A stretch of 64,000 bases of DNA. Origin: TMED14 sp002378565 (lineage in GTDB: Bacteria; Bacteroidota; Bacteroidia; Flavobacteriales; Schleiferiaceae). Positions 1 through 8,609 of the stretch are shown here, in pieces. The stretch spans positions 1,240,001-1,304,000 of the forward strand of contig OX044356.1 of assembly GCA_943846715.1 (NCBI GenBank). The letters are read 5' to 3'. The translations under genes were made by a program, and so were the position numbers. The first letter of the stretch is position 1. Each line of letters opens with the position of its first letter. The notes beneath the pieces were generated by a model. The model was not told the origin of the DNA and searched no databases. It worked only from the letters and a program-made list of their open reading frames with translations.

Positions 1-1434
1 CACATAATACCGGTAGGTCGTTGTCGATGTAGGCATGACTGTGATGGTTGGACCACTCAACGTGTCCGTCACCCACCAAGCCTGGGTGCCTCCTTCACCA
101 TTGGAATAGCTGCCCAGCAATTGCACAACATCACCCGGGCAGGATATCGTGTCATTGCCTGACAGTAGGCCAGCCGTGGACGTTGGTAGGACATGATCTC
201 GGATCAGGTACTCGACGATTTGTGGCGGATAATCAGCACAAGCAGTTGTTACAGGCTGCATAACAATGCGAATGGTATCCAAGCCTTCCGCCACCCCATC
301 GTCGATGGCATAAATAGGGATGGAGTCAGAGGTCACCCCGGGGAGCAAGGTGATGCTTGAAGGTAGCGTTTGGTAGTCCACAGCAGCAATGGCATTGCCG
401 TAGTAGTTGAAGGCAATGTCCATGGTGTCGTAGATGGCACCTGCTCGATTAACCACCAAATAGCTGGGATTGCACCCTTCAACTACCACCGAATCAGCGA
501 AACTATTCCCAGAGTTGTAGGATGAATTGAGGCTGATGACTGGCAATTCAAAACTCTTGGCACCAATGAAAACTGAAGAATTTAATGCGCCATCACTCAC
601 GTCACAAATCATCATTTTAATGGTGTACAATACGCCGCAACTCACAGCGGCCTTAGCTGTGAATCGATCCGTATAGCCCTCCATGTTGACAATGGATGTG
701 CCCCCAGAATTGCTATTGTAGTAGAACGAGTTGGCCACGTAATTGGCGTTGGCAGTGAGGCAATTGCTTGCAGGGTATGACCCTGAAGGGAAGCCTTGAT
801 TGATGGTGTTAACTGCTACAGGCGTCGAGGTTCCCGGGATGACAGCCAGGTTGACGGTGTCAATGTTGGGTGTGCCATTGCTATTCCACATAGCAGCACC
901 ATTGATGCCTTGACCAATCAAGAAAAACCCAAACACATCATTGAAGGGCGAGCAGGTGTAGCTGGTGTACTCCTTGGACGCAAAGATGTAATCAAATTTT
1001 ACCGAATCTCCGGGTGAAACAAAGCTGAACTCAATGCCAACACGGTCATGTTGCGCAGAGGAAGAGCTGCCAATGGTATTCAGGACCGTGGCTAAATTGG
1101 CTGAAGCTGGCAGGGTGGAATTGCTGTAAGATCCTGATTGCCCAGGGACCACATCGTAGGCATCGGTCGTCACCATAACAATGCCACTGTCTAGACCGAA
1201 AGCGCTGTTGTTGATATTGAAGGTTCCAAGCTGGACGGAAGAAGCCTGTGTTTTTGGTAACCCGATGGCATTAATCGGCGAAAAGGCAGCAAGATTAGGC
1301 CCGATCAGGACATTCTGAACCAACCACATCGGGCTTTTCCGCTGACCACTTTGATCGACGGTCATGTTTTGTCCCTCCCCCGAAAAGGGAAGCAACAACA
1401 TGACAACAAATAGATAGTGTACCCAGCGATCCAT
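1..1434 (-). CDS. Choice-of-anchor L domain surface protein, 3' end cut by window edge
   Basis: The leftward frame from ATG 1434 stays open to base 1, giving 478 codons without a stop. Residues 1-22 form a signal peptide ending near FSGEGQ. The next ~200 residues fit the choice-of-anchor L family: an early VQNVLIG motif, then GTFN, GLDSGIV, FASKEY, FNDVFGFFL and LAVIPGTSTPVAVNT in the usual order. The following part is beta-rich and Thr/Ser-rich, as in adhesin-like secreted proteins. Members of this family in Bacteroidota are normally exported by the type IX system and end in a sorting domain, but that end lies outside the window. It diverges from the dipeptidase gene with a 50 bp gap. The exact function is unknown. 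Confidence 0.85.
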   Translation of the reverse strand, partial: MDRWVHYLFVVMLLLPFSGEGQNMTVDQSGQRKSPMWLVQNVLIGPNLAAFSPINAIGLPKTQASSVQLGTFNINNSAFGLDSGIVMVTTDAYDVVPGQSGSYSNSTLPASANLATVLNTIGSSSSAQHDRVGIEFSFVSPGDSVKFDYIFASKEYTSYTCSPFNDVFGFFLIGQGINGAAMWNSNGTPNIDTVNLAVIPGTSTPVAVNTINQGFPSGSYPASNCLTANANYVANSFYYNSNSGGTSIVNMEGYTDRFTAKAAVSCGVLYTIKMMICDVSDGALNSSVFIGAKSFELPVISLNSSYNSGNSFADSVVVEGCNPSYLVVNRAGAIYDTMDIAFNYYGNAIAAVDYQTLPSSITLLPGVTSDSIPIYAIDDGVAEGLDTIRIVMQPVTTACADYPPQIVEYLIRDHVLPTSTAGLLSGNDTISCPGDVVQLLGSYSNGEGGTQAWWVTDTLSGPTITVMPTSTTTYRYYV

Positions 1435-1484
1435 AGCACACGCAAGTTAGTGTAATCCTTCAATCACCCCTTACCTTCACCAAC

Positions 1485-2867
1485 ATGAAAACCTACATCG
1501 ATAAACACAAGCAACGATTCCTTGACGAACTCATGACATTGCTGCGCATGCCTAGCATCAGTGCAGATTCTGCGTACCAAGAGGATGTGCTAAAAACCGC
1601 CGATGCAGTGGCAGCATTTCTCAAAGCTGCAGGTGCAAACAACGTTGACGTTTGCGAAACCCCCGGTTACCCCGTTGTTTATGGAGACTACCATGTGGAT
1701 GATGCCTTGCCTACTGTGCTGGTCTATGGCCATTACGATGTGCAGCCTGCCGACCCCCTTGATCTATGGGACAGCGAGCCGTTCAACCCCGTGGTCAAAG
1801 TGACTGACATCCACCCTGACGGGGCGGTGTTTGCACGTGGAGCTTGCGATGACAAGGGACAGTTCTTCATGCATCTGAAAGCTTTTGAAGCCATGGTTGC
1901 AACAGGCAACACCCCCTGCAACATGAAATTCATGATTGAAGGAGAAGAGGAAGTTGGGTCAAGCAATCTGGCATGGTTTGTTCAGCGAAACCACCAACGC
2001 CTGTCCTGTGATGTGATTGTCATCTCTGATACCGGCATGATTGCGCCAGGCGTACCAAGCATCACCACAGGGCTTCGCGGATTAAGCTATGTGGAAGTAG
2101 AAGTCACTGGTCCCAACAGGGATCTGCATTCTGGCCTGTATGGTGGCGCTGTTGCCAACCCAATCAATGCCCTAGCAGACATGATTTCACAACTGCATGA
2201 CAAGGATAGACAGGTGACAATTCCTGGCTTCTATGACCGGGTAGAAACCATGCCGCAAAAGGAGCGGGACCGATTGGCAAAGGCCCCATTCACCCTTGAC
2301 GCTTACAAGCAAAGCCTCGATCTCAATGGCATTCAAGGTGAAAAAAGCTACAGCACCATGGAGCGAACCGGCATTCGACCAGCTCTAGATGTCAATGGCA
2401 TTTGGGGTGGCTACACCGGTGAAGGCGCAAAAACTGTCATTGCAAGCAAGGCCTATGCGAAAATCTCCATGCGATTGGTTGGAGAACAAGACCACGAAGC
2501 CATCACCAAGGCATTCACCACCTATTTCATGTCACTCGCGCCAGAAGGCGTCAAGGTTAAAGTCAGCCCATTTCACGGTGGACAGCCCTATGTCTGCCCC
2601 ACAGACCATCCAGGCTACTTGGCAGCAGAGAAAGCGCTGAAAGTAGTTTATGGCATGGACGCTTTACCGGTACGAAGTGGTGGAAGCATTCCTATTGTGG
2701 CGCTTTTTGAAGCTGAATTAGGCGTGAAAAGCATCTTGCTTGGTTTTGGTCTAGATTCTGACGCCATCCATTCGCCCAACGAGCATTACGGCCTGAGAAA
2801 TTTCTATGATGGCATCCGTAGCATCCCCCTATTTTATCAATTCTACGCTGAAGGAACCACAAGCTGA
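1485..2867 (+). CDS. M20 family dipeptidase (metallopeptidase)
   Basis: Cytosolic zinc-dependent peptidase of the M20 family, CNDP/nonspecific dipeptidase-like branch, expected to split dipeptides or small peptides. The 460 aa length is typical. Metal-site motifs are visible: YGHYDVQPAD with H83 and D85, ARGACDDKGQ with D122, and GEEEVGS with E154/E155, the general base and ligand pair. GLRGLSYVEV and RDLHSGLYGG mark the start of the dimerisation (lid) domain near residues 200-225, and the C-terminal histidine lies in DAIHSPNEHY. There is no signal peptide. The stop codon overlaps the start of tag by one base (TGATG), so the two are probably translated from one mRNA. Substrate specificity cannot be read from sequence. 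Confidence 0.93.
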   Translation: MKTYIDKHKQRFLDELMTLLRMPSISADSAYQEDVLKTADAVAAFLKAAGANNVDVCETPGYPVVYGDYHVDDALPTVLVYGHYDVQPADPLDLWDSEPFNPVVKVTDIHPDGAVFARGACDDKGQFFMHLKAFEAMVATGNTPCNMKFMIEGEEEVGSSNLAWFVQRNHQRLSCDVIVISDTGMIAPGVPSITTGLRGLSYVEVEVTGPNRDLHSGLYGGAVANPINALADMISQLHDKDRQVTIPGFYDRVETMPQKERDRLAKAPFTLDAYKQSLDLNGIQGEKSYSTMERTGIRPALDVNGIWGGYTGEGAKTVIASKAYAKISMRLVGEQDHEAITKAFTTYFMSLAPEGVKVKVSPFHGGQPYVCPTDHPGYLAAEKALKVVYGMDALPVRSGGSIPIVALFEAELGVKSILLGFGLDSDAIHSPNEHYGLRNFYDGIRSIPLFYQFYAEGTTS

Positions 2868-3448
2868 TGGGTGATCTACGTTGCACCTGGTGCCTTTCAA
2901 GTGATGACTACCAACAATACCACGACAATGAGTGGGGCTTGCCGCTGAGGGATAATCAACGCATGTTTGAATTCTTGATTCTGGAAACCTTTCAGGCCGG
3001 TTTGAATTGGCTGATGATTCTTCGCAAGCGCGAAGCTTTCAGGGAAGTCTTTTTGAACTTTGATCCCCATCGGGTTGCGCTGATGACAGCAGACGATGTG
3101 GAACGGTTGGCTCAAGACAAACGCATCGTGAGGAACGGCCAAAAAATTCGAGCTGCCATTGCCAATGCACAGGCCACCTTAAGGCTTGAAGCAAAGGGAA
3201 TCGGTCTCTCCGACTATTTCTGGCAATGGGTTGATCATGTGGCAGTGGACAATCAGGGGACGATGCAAACCACATCTGACCTATCAGATGCCATTGCGAA
3301 AGACTTGAAGTCCCTGGGGTTTAAATTTGTTGGAAGCACTACCATTTATGCCCATCTGCAAGCGACGGGAATCATCAATGATCACCAAGTCACCTGCCCT
3401 GCCTATTCGGTAGCCCAATCTTTGGCTTCCCCGTCACAAAATCCTTGA
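2867..3448 (+). CDS. tag: DNA-3-methyladenine glycosylase I
   Basis: Base-excision repair enzyme that removes 3-methyladenine from alkylated DNA. The 193 aa length matches the family. The zinc-snap ligands expected for Tag are present: C6 (RCTWC), H19 (YHDNEWG), and H173 and C177 (DHQVTC). The central FLILETFQAGLNW and ILRKREAFREVF segments carry the conserved helix-hairpin region. It is translationally coupled to the dipeptidase upstream by a one-base overlap. Its last 59 bases overlap the 3' end of tsaB on the other strand. Both proteins have normal family length, so the overlap looks real and not a wrong stop. Confidence 0.95.
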   Translation: MGDLRCTWCLSSDDYQQYHDNEWGLPLRDNQRMFEFLILETFQAGLNWLMILRKREAFREVFLNFDPHRVALMTADDVERLAQDKRIVRNGQKIRAAIANAQATLRLEAKGIGLSDYFWQWVDHVAVDNQGTMQTTSDLSDAIAKDLKSLGFKFVGSTTIYAHLQATGIINDHQVTCPAYSVAQSLASPSQNP

Positions 3449-4088
3449 TGTAGTTAGGTTCCAAGCTATGGATGTCTTCAAATGCCTGTTGCTTCCAAGA
3501 CATCAACGCCGGTTGCAATAAATCTTTTGCATGGGGCTGTTTCAACGATCCAGCCTGGAGGTTTGGCAACAGATCTAAGCATTTATCCACCCCATTACCC
3601 ACGCCCAGCCAGGTTATCTCAGAGGGCAATTCACCCCCTTCAATCACGATGGCCTCATCGTCAGTGAGACGCTGGCCTAGTTGATCAAATTGTGCGCCAT
3701 AGACCTCCATTCTCCGGGCATCCATGGCGGCCCAAATTCCTTGAAACCCTCCATCAGAAGCTGCTTTCAATGCGCCCATGGCTATGCATTGCAGGGTACT
3801 CACAGCCATCAAGGGTATGTCAAGAGCATAGGCCAGTCCTTTTGCTGAACTCATGCCAATGCGTAAGCCCGTGTAGGATCCAGGGCCATTGCTGATGACA
3901 ATGCCATCCAGTTGATCAAAGGCATGATGGGTCATCACCTCTTGGATTAGGACATGCAGCTGTTCTGCATGTATGTAGGATCCAGGTTCTATCGCATCGG
4001 CAGATGCAACAATTTGATCCCCCTCGCTCAAAGCAATCGAGCACTGCTGATTTGAACTGTCAATGAGAAGCAGCAGGGGCTTTGTCAT
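3390..4088 (-). CDS. tsaB: tRNA threonylcarbamoyladenosine biosynthesis protein TsaB
   Basis: Subunit of the TsaB-TsaD-TsaE machinery that makes the essential t6A37 modification on ANN-decoding tRNAs. The 232 aa ASKHA-fold protein shows the family hallmarks: an N-terminal LLLIDSSNQQCSIAL, then the highly conserved NGPGSYTGLRIGMSSAKGLA around residues 68-87. The C-terminal half is variable, as usual. The start lies 2 bp past the stop of the efflux adaptor gene, so tsaB is likely the last gene of that leftward transcription unit. The 3' end overlaps tag in convergent orientation. Confidence 0.95.
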   Translation of the reverse strand: MTKPLLLLIDSSNQQCSIALSEGDQIVASADAIEPGSYIHAEQLHVLIQEVMTHHAFDQLDGIVISNGPGSYTGLRIGMSSAKGLAYALDIPLMAVSTLQCIAMGALKAASDGGFQGIWAAMDARRMEVYGAQFDQLGQRLTDDEAIVIEGGELPSEITWLGVGNGVDKCLDLLPNLQAGSLKQPHAKDLLQPALMSWKQQAFEDIHSLEPNYIKDFVTGKPKIGLPNRQGR

Positions 4089-4090
4089 TG

Positions 4091-5326
4091 TCAGTCCTCT
4101 TTGCTGTCTTCACCGTCAGGCTTGATTTCAACAGATTTGCCTTCTTCCAGTTTTCGTGACAAGGCATCGAATGGGCCTTGAATCACGGCCATGCCACTGT
4201 CAATTCCAGAGAGAATCTGGATGTAACGCTCATCTTGAATACCTGTGGTCACAATCACCAAGTGTGCTTTGTCTTTGTCGATGGTGAACACCACCTCATT
4301 GCTTTGATTCTCATCAGCACTATCGGGCCTTGTGGTTACTGCTTCAATAGGCACTGCCCAAACATTGTTGGCCTTTTTGGTTCGGATATCTACCGTGGCG
4401 GTCATGCCTGAGCGCAAGGGCTGTAGCTGTGATTCGCTCACCAAATCAGCATAGCTTTCTGGCAAAACGCGAATTTTAACTTGGAAATTGGTGACTTGAT
4501 TGACTGACATCAGATTGCCAGCTGCTGCATGGCTGATTTCTGTCACCACAGCCTTGAACTCGTGACCAAGAAAAGCATCCACACGAACTGTTGCTGTGTC
4601 ATGCATGTGCAAACGCACAATGTCATTCTCATTCACATCAACCAGAACCTCCATCGAAGACAAGCGTGCCACATTCATCAGCTGCGTACCCGCCATTTGA
4701 GCTGTGCCAACCACTCGCTCACCACGTTCAACCACCAAGCCGGTGACGGTGCCGTCAATGGGCGCTGTAATGATGGTTCGTTTGAGGTTGTCTCTGGCTT
4801 CGTTCAAGCCATTGATAGCAGAAGCATACTGGTATTTAGCAGATTCTACTGAAAGCTCTGCAACGCGGTACATGCGCTGAGCAGATTCCCATTCTGACTC
4901 AGCTATCACAGCCTTGTCATGCAAGATTTGACTGCGCAAGTAACTGGATTTTGCCTCAAGGTATTGTGCCTCTGATTGCGCCACGGACGATTTAGCTACA
5001 TTCACCGAAGCCGTAGCCCGGCCCATCATAGACTGATATATGTCTGGATTGATGCGCAACAACAGGTCCCCCTTCTTGACTAACTGGCCTTCATACACAG
5101 CCAATTCAATGATTTCTCCGCTGACTTCAGGGCTGATTGCTACCTCTTCCTCCGGTTGGATACGCCCAGAGGCATTCACGGTTTCCACTATGTGGCGCTG
5201 AGTTACCTCAAAGGTTGTCACCTGAAGAGACTCCCCTTTAGATCCCCACCAGCCGGCGGCTTTTCCTCCAATGCCTACTGCGAGCAATGCAACAACAGAT
5301 GAAATAATGATAGTTTTCTTGGTCAT
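4091..5326 (-). CDS. Efflux periplasmic adaptor subunit (HlyD/MacA-type membrane fusion protein)
   Basis: Adaptor that bridges an inner-membrane pump to a TolC-type channel. The 411 aa protein has one N-terminal membrane anchor (residues 4-22), a first half of the lipoyl-like domain (EVSGEIIELAVYEGQLVKKGDLL), an alpha-hairpin of about residues 100-180 rich in A/S/E/K, the second lipoyl half (TAPIDGTVTGLVVERGERV), then beta-barrel and membrane-proximal domains. The C-terminus is acidic. It follows the TolC gene by 9 bp, consistent with one operon. No ABC permease/ATPase or RND pump gene is adjacent, so the cargo is unknown. The N-terminus and hairpin length resemble MacA-type adaptors used with MacB exporters. 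Confidence 0.92.
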   Translation of the reverse strand: MTKKTIIISSVVALLAVGIGGKAAGWWGSKGESLQVTTFEVTQRHIVETVNASGRIQPEEEVAISPEVSGEIIELAVYEGQLVKKGDLLLRINPDIYQSMMGRATASVNVAKSSVAQSEAQYLEAKSSYLRSQILHDKAVIAESEWESAQRMYRVAELSVESAKYQYASAINGLNEARDNLKRTIITAPIDGTVTGLVVERGERVVGTAQMAGTQLMNVARLSSMEVLVDVNENDIVRLHMHDTATVRVDAFLGHEFKAVVTEISHAAAGNLMSVNQVTNFQVKIRVLPESYADLVSESQLQPLRSGMTATVDIRTKKANNVWAVPIEAVTTRPDSADENQSNEVVFTIDKDKAHLVIVTTGIQDERYIQILSGIDSGMAVIQGPFDALSRKLEEGKSVEIKPDGEDSKED

Positions 5327-5335
5327 AGCGGTAAC

Positions 5336-6787
5336 TTAAAATTGGCGTTGATCCTCAGCATGGTACTGCGGAGGGTTGGCGTAAAATGTCAAGATGTAGT
5401 TCTTGAATATGGCGTCATATTTGGATCGAATGGCCTCACTTGAGGCAGCATAATAGCTGTCTTGAATTCGGGCATAATCCAAGGCATTCATGATGCCCTC
5501 TTCTCGGCGAATCTGTGCATCATCCAAAGATCGCTTGGCTGCCACCAAAGCTGCCTTTGCTGCCTCGTGGTTTTTCCACGCAGATTGTGCATCATGGTGT
5601 GCGCGCTCAATCACTTGTCGGTAGCTGTCCTCCTCTTGCATCAATTGTAAGGCGGCATTGTCGTGCTGCACTTGTGCACGCTGAATGCTATTGGCTATTT
5701 GGAATCCGCTGAAGACAGGAATGGACAGATTGAATCCCACATATTGCCGGCGGTTGTTGTTGAATTGATCCTGAAGATTCACGGCAGTAAATGTTGGAAT
5801 CTGATACGTTGTCATCACAGGGATTTGGTTCCCCTGTGGGCTGATGAAGTACCCAATTTCTCCCACAGCGCTTGTGCTACCGGTTTGCTTGAGGGCTCTA
5901 TCTGAATAGCTGGTGCTCATTTGGCCGCTCATGCTCAGGCGGGGTAACCTGGCAGCTTTTGCCACTTTCACAGCTAAGTCACTGGACTGCACCTGAAGGG
6001 TGGCCATTTGGATGCTTGGCTGTTTGCCATTGGATGCCGCATAAAGGACGGTTGGTTGAATCGCCAGTTCTGCTGTTGGCTTGTCATTGATGCCCAGCAA
6101 GGTGCCGTCAATAGAGAAATCTTCAGTCATCCCCATGGTTTGAGACAGGGATAAATGTGCCAAGCTCCTTTGAGCCATGGCGGCAACCACCCTTTGAATA
6201 TCTCTGGCCAATTGGGACTTGGCTTGCAACAATTCTGACAGCGAAATCGCTCCAGCATCATGCATCGTTTGGGTTCGTTGAAGTTGTTTTTCCGACAGGG
6301 TTTCTTGTCCTATTGCAATGCGCTCTGCCTCAATGGCAACAAGCAAGGTCAGGTATTGCGATGCCGTATTCAAGACGACCAACTGAGCAGCATTGTCAAC
6401 TTGCAACATGGCCACTGCAGCATTCACTTTAGCTTGACGCCAACGATTCAAGTTCTGTCCGCCATCAAAGACATTCAAACTCATCCCCAATGAGCCCGAG
6501 GCGGTGCCCAGGGTATTGGTTTGAATCTGATTGGTCACGGGATCAACAACCAAACCTGCATTCCAGCCATTGCCTGCACCAAGATTGACTTGAGGCAACA
6601 TGCTGCCCATGCTTGCCTGCACATCACCATGGCTGGCGCGAAGGTTGTTGTTGCTTTGCTTGAGAGAATAGCTGTAGGCCAAAGCCTTGTCTATGCAAGC
6701 AGAGAGGTCCAGGGTAGTCAAGGAGGGCTGAGCCTGCATGCCCGTTAGGCTCATGACGGCGAGGCCAATGATGGCTGTACATTTCAT
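5336..6787 (-). CDS. TolC family outer membrane efflux protein
   Basis: Outer-membrane channel-tunnel subunit for type I secretion or drug efflux. The 483 aa length is normal. There is a signal peptide (residues 1-19, ending GMQAQ), then the internally duplicated long-helix architecture of the OEP family: ACIDKALAYSYSLKQSNN near the N-terminus and, in the second half, QFNNNRRQYVGFNLSIPVFSGF followed by long Ala/Gln-rich helices. It lies directly upstream of the adaptor gene, which supports a shared export complex. The 24 bp to the oxidase-module small gene contains no terminator, so read-through from the cytochrome oxidase genes is possible. Confidence 0.93.
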   Translation of the reverse strand: MKCTAIIGLAVMSLTGMQAQPSLTTLDLSACIDKALAYSYSLKQSNNNLRASHGDVQASMGSMLPQVNLGAGNGWNAGLVVDPVTNQIQTNTLGTASGSLGMSLNVFDGGQNLNRWRQAKVNAAVAMLQVDNAAQLVVLNTASQYLTLLVAIEAERIAIGQETLSEKQLQRTQTMHDAGAISLSELLQAKSQLARDIQRVVAAMAQRSLAHLSLSQTMGMTEDFSIDGTLLGINDKPTAELAIQPTVLYAASNGKQPSIQMATLQVQSSDLAVKVAKAARLPRLSMSGQMSTSYSDRALKQTGSTSAVGEIGYFISPQGNQIPVMTTYQIPTFTAVNLQDQFNNNRRQYVGFNLSIPVFSGFQIANSIQRAQVQHDNAALQLMQEEDSYRQVIERAHHDAQSAWKNHEAAKAALVAAKRSLDDAQIRREEGIMNALDYARIQDSYYAASSEAIRSKYDAIFKNYILTFYANPPQYHAEDQRQF

Positions 6788-6811
6788 GCCCGCAAGTTCG
6801 CAATAACCATG

Positions 6812-7042
6812 CTAATCTTTTGCCTGGCGTTTTTTATTGTGGCGATACCACAAAATGGCAATGACTGCAAGCGTTAGATAGGGGAATGCCATGAGGTACA
6901 AGATGCCCACATTCAAGCCATCTGCGATGGTATCTCCTTCTTTTTGCGCGGCTTCAGCAGATGCTTTGCACATGGCACATTGGGCAAAACTCTGCATCTG
7001 TCCGACCAGCAGAATCAAACAAACAAGTGCCCTTGACCTCAT
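6812..7042 (-). CDS. Small exported membrane protein with CxxC motif, oxidase-operon linked
   Basis: 76 aa protein of no named family that I recognise. The ATG at 7042 overlaps the stop of the DUF420 gene as ATGA, which selects this start over a longer reading. A signal peptide (residues 1-21) ends at QSFAQ and is followed at once by CAMCKASAEAA, a CxxC motif that would sit at or near the mature N-terminus outside the inner membrane. One transmembrane helix (about 46-66, ILYLMAFPYLTLAVIAILWY) is followed by a basic tail. The glutamine before the cysteine does not fit a lipobox. Its place after SCO and DUF420 suggests a role in oxidase copper or heme assembly; that is inference. Confidence 0.8.
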   Translation of the reverse strand: MRSRALVCLILLVGQMQSFAQCAMCKASAEAAQKEGDTIADGLNVGILYLMAFPYLTLAVIAILWYRHNKKRQAKD

Positions 7043-7593
7043 GCCATGGGGTAATAGGGCGCCATGAATACGTAAACCAAAACGCCTGTGACGGCTACAT
7101 AGAGCCAGATTGGAAAGGTCCACTTAACCAAGCGCTTGTGCAATGTCAGTCGATTTGTGATTGCAGAGTAAATAGTAAACATGGCCAATGGCAAGACAAA
7201 AACTGACAAAACAATGTGCGTCACCAGAATGAAAAAATACACGTAACGCAGTGTGCCTTCTCCGCCATAATGGACATCTGGATTGGACAAATGTGACAAG
7301 ACATAACTCAGCAAGAAAACGGCAGACAAGGTGAAGGCAGAAAGGTTGGCCAAACGGTGAATCGCCACATTCTTGGATTTAATCATCCCAAAGGCTATCA
7401 AGAGCAAAACAGTTGTGGATCCGTTCAACACGGCATGGAAAAATGGCAAGCTTCTGAAATTGTTATGACCCCATTGGATTTTCCATGTTTCAGGCATCAA
7501 AAACAAGGCAGCTACTGCCAGTGGAACAACGATGGACAAGCCAGTGATGAGTGGCACCATGAATCGGTCGTTGGGATGGGTTGTTTTCTGCAT
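7039..7593 (-). CDS. DUF420 domain membrane protein, probable cytochrome oxidase assembly factor
   Basis: 184 aa integral membrane protein with about five hydrophobic helices. It matches the DUF420 pattern: an early FFHAVLNGSTTVLL, then IHRLANLSAFTLS, SHLSNPDVHYGGEG, FFILVTHIVLS and LHKRLVKWTFPIWLYVAVTGVLVY. Several histidines lie at membrane edges. Relatives in Gram-positive bacteria have been linked to aa3-type oxidase function, and this copy lies 6 bp after SCO in the oxidase operon, which supports the same role here. The biochemical activity is unknown. Its stop overlaps the next start by four bases. Confidence 0.9.
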   Translation of the reverse strand: MQKTTHPNDRFMVPLITGLSIVVPLAVAALFLMPETWKIQWGHNNFRSLPFFHAVLNGSTTVLLLIAFGMIKSKNVAIHRLANLSAFTLSAVFLLSYVLSHLSNPDVHYGGEGTLRYVYFFILVTHIVLSVFVLPLAMFTIYSAITNRLTLHKRLVKWTFPIWLYVAVTGVLVYVFMAPYYPMA

Positions 7594-7599
7594 GGTAGA

Positions 7600-8280
7600 T
7601 TAATTGATATTCATTTTCACTTTTCTGTACTCTTTCACAAGCACCCTGACATCGTCAATGAGCTCATCCACCAAATAGGCTTCAGAAACATCGTAGGCTC
7701 CCAGGGGGTTGCCGTCATCTTGGATTCGTGTTCGCATGACACCTTCCCAGTCAATCAAGACCGCTGATTGGGAATGGGAGTAGCCACCCTCTGCGTTTGA
7801 ATCTTGTGATGCAGCCAGGTAATAGGCTGTTGCCATCTCATAAATCAACTCGCGGTCACCCGTGAGGAAAGTCCATTTATCTGAATCACCAACACCCAGT
7901 TCCGACTTGTAGTTAGCTAATACAGCAGGTGTGTCATGCAGGGGGTCCACGGTGTAGCTGACAAAGACCACATCTTTGTAGGCTGACATCCGGTCATGAA
8001 CGGCCTTTAAATGAAAATTCATGGCGGGGCAAATGCTCGGGCAGGAGGTGAAAAAGAAGCTGGCAATAACAACCTTCCCTTGCAAAGAATCCTCCGTCCA
8101 TGTGTTGCCGTTAGACTGTGTCAGGCTGTAGCTCGGGATGGAACTCTCTGCATGGCCAGGGCCGGGGGCCATGGTTGCTAAAGTTCTAAAATTCACTTCT
8201 CCACTGATGATCAAGGACAGCATGTACAAGGTCATGGGAACGACGATGATCACCGCCAACAGTAAACGCTTTTTTAACAT
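7600..8280 (-). CDS. SCO1/SenC family copper chaperone
   Basis: Membrane-anchored thioredoxin-fold protein that delivers copper to, or reduces cysteines of, the CuA site in oxidase subunit II. The 226 aa protein has one N-terminal anchor (residues 5-26). The copper ligands are present: C80 and C84 in FFFTSCPSICPAMN, and H169 in GGYSHSQSAVLID. VSYTVDPLHDTP is the conserved SCO segment near 108-117. It sits between subunit IV and DUF420 with gaps of 6 bp on each side, inside the oxidase operon. Coupling with coxB, which carries the CuA ligands at 31.2 kb, is the expected functional link. Confidence 0.95.
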   Translation of the reverse strand: MLKKRLLLAVIIVVPMTLYMLSLIISGEVNFRTLATMAPGPGHAESSIPSYSLTQSNGNTWTEDSLQGKVVIASFFFTSCPSICPAMNFHLKAVHDRMSAYKDVVFVSYTVDPLHDTPAVLANYKSELGVGDSDKWTFLTGDRELIYEMATAYYLAASQDSNAEGGYSHSQSAVLIDWEGVMRTRIQDDGNPLGAYDVSEAYLVDELIDDVRVLVKEYRKVKMNIN

Positions 8281-8286
8281 GGCAGT

Positions 8287-8607
8287 CTAGACGCCGTAAA
8301 GGGCTTGGCCTTCGATCAAAATGATGGCAGTCAAATACGGTATTAAAATCAATGCAGGCAAGTATATTGCGCGACGAAGGGTTGACACTTCGTATTTCAA
8401 ATGCATGAAGTACTGCACGATGTAGGCAGCCTTAACCAAGGTCATGCCAATGAAAATCAAGTTGAGCAAACTGGTTCCAGAAAATTGCACAAGCAAAAAT
8501 TCTGGCTTGACGATGCCTAGAGCAACTTCAATAGCGGTGATTGCTAACAACAACCAAAAGATCTTCCAGATCCAAGCTGTTCCGGTGGGTGCGTGTTCGT
8601 TTGACAT
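8287..8607 (-). CDS. Cytochrome c oxidase subunit IV (CyoD/CtaF-like)
   Basis: Small oxidase subunit of 106 aa with three transmembrane helices. The conserved core is visible in FIGMTLVKAAYIVQYFMHLKYE, the signature of prokaryotic subunit IV. The start is set at ATG 8607, two bases after the subunit III stop, giving MSNEHAPTGTAW; a longer in-frame reading would run into subunit III. It probably stabilises the catalytic core of the aa3-type enzyme whose subunits I and II are encoded at 29.4-32.2 kb. Confidence 0.9.
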   Translation of the reverse strand: MSNEHAPTGTAWIWKIFWLLLAITAIEVALGIVKPEFLLVQFSGTSLLNLIFIGMTLVKAAYIVQYFMHLKYEVSTLRRAIYLPALILIPYLTAIILIEGQALYGV

Positions 8608-8609
8608 AG

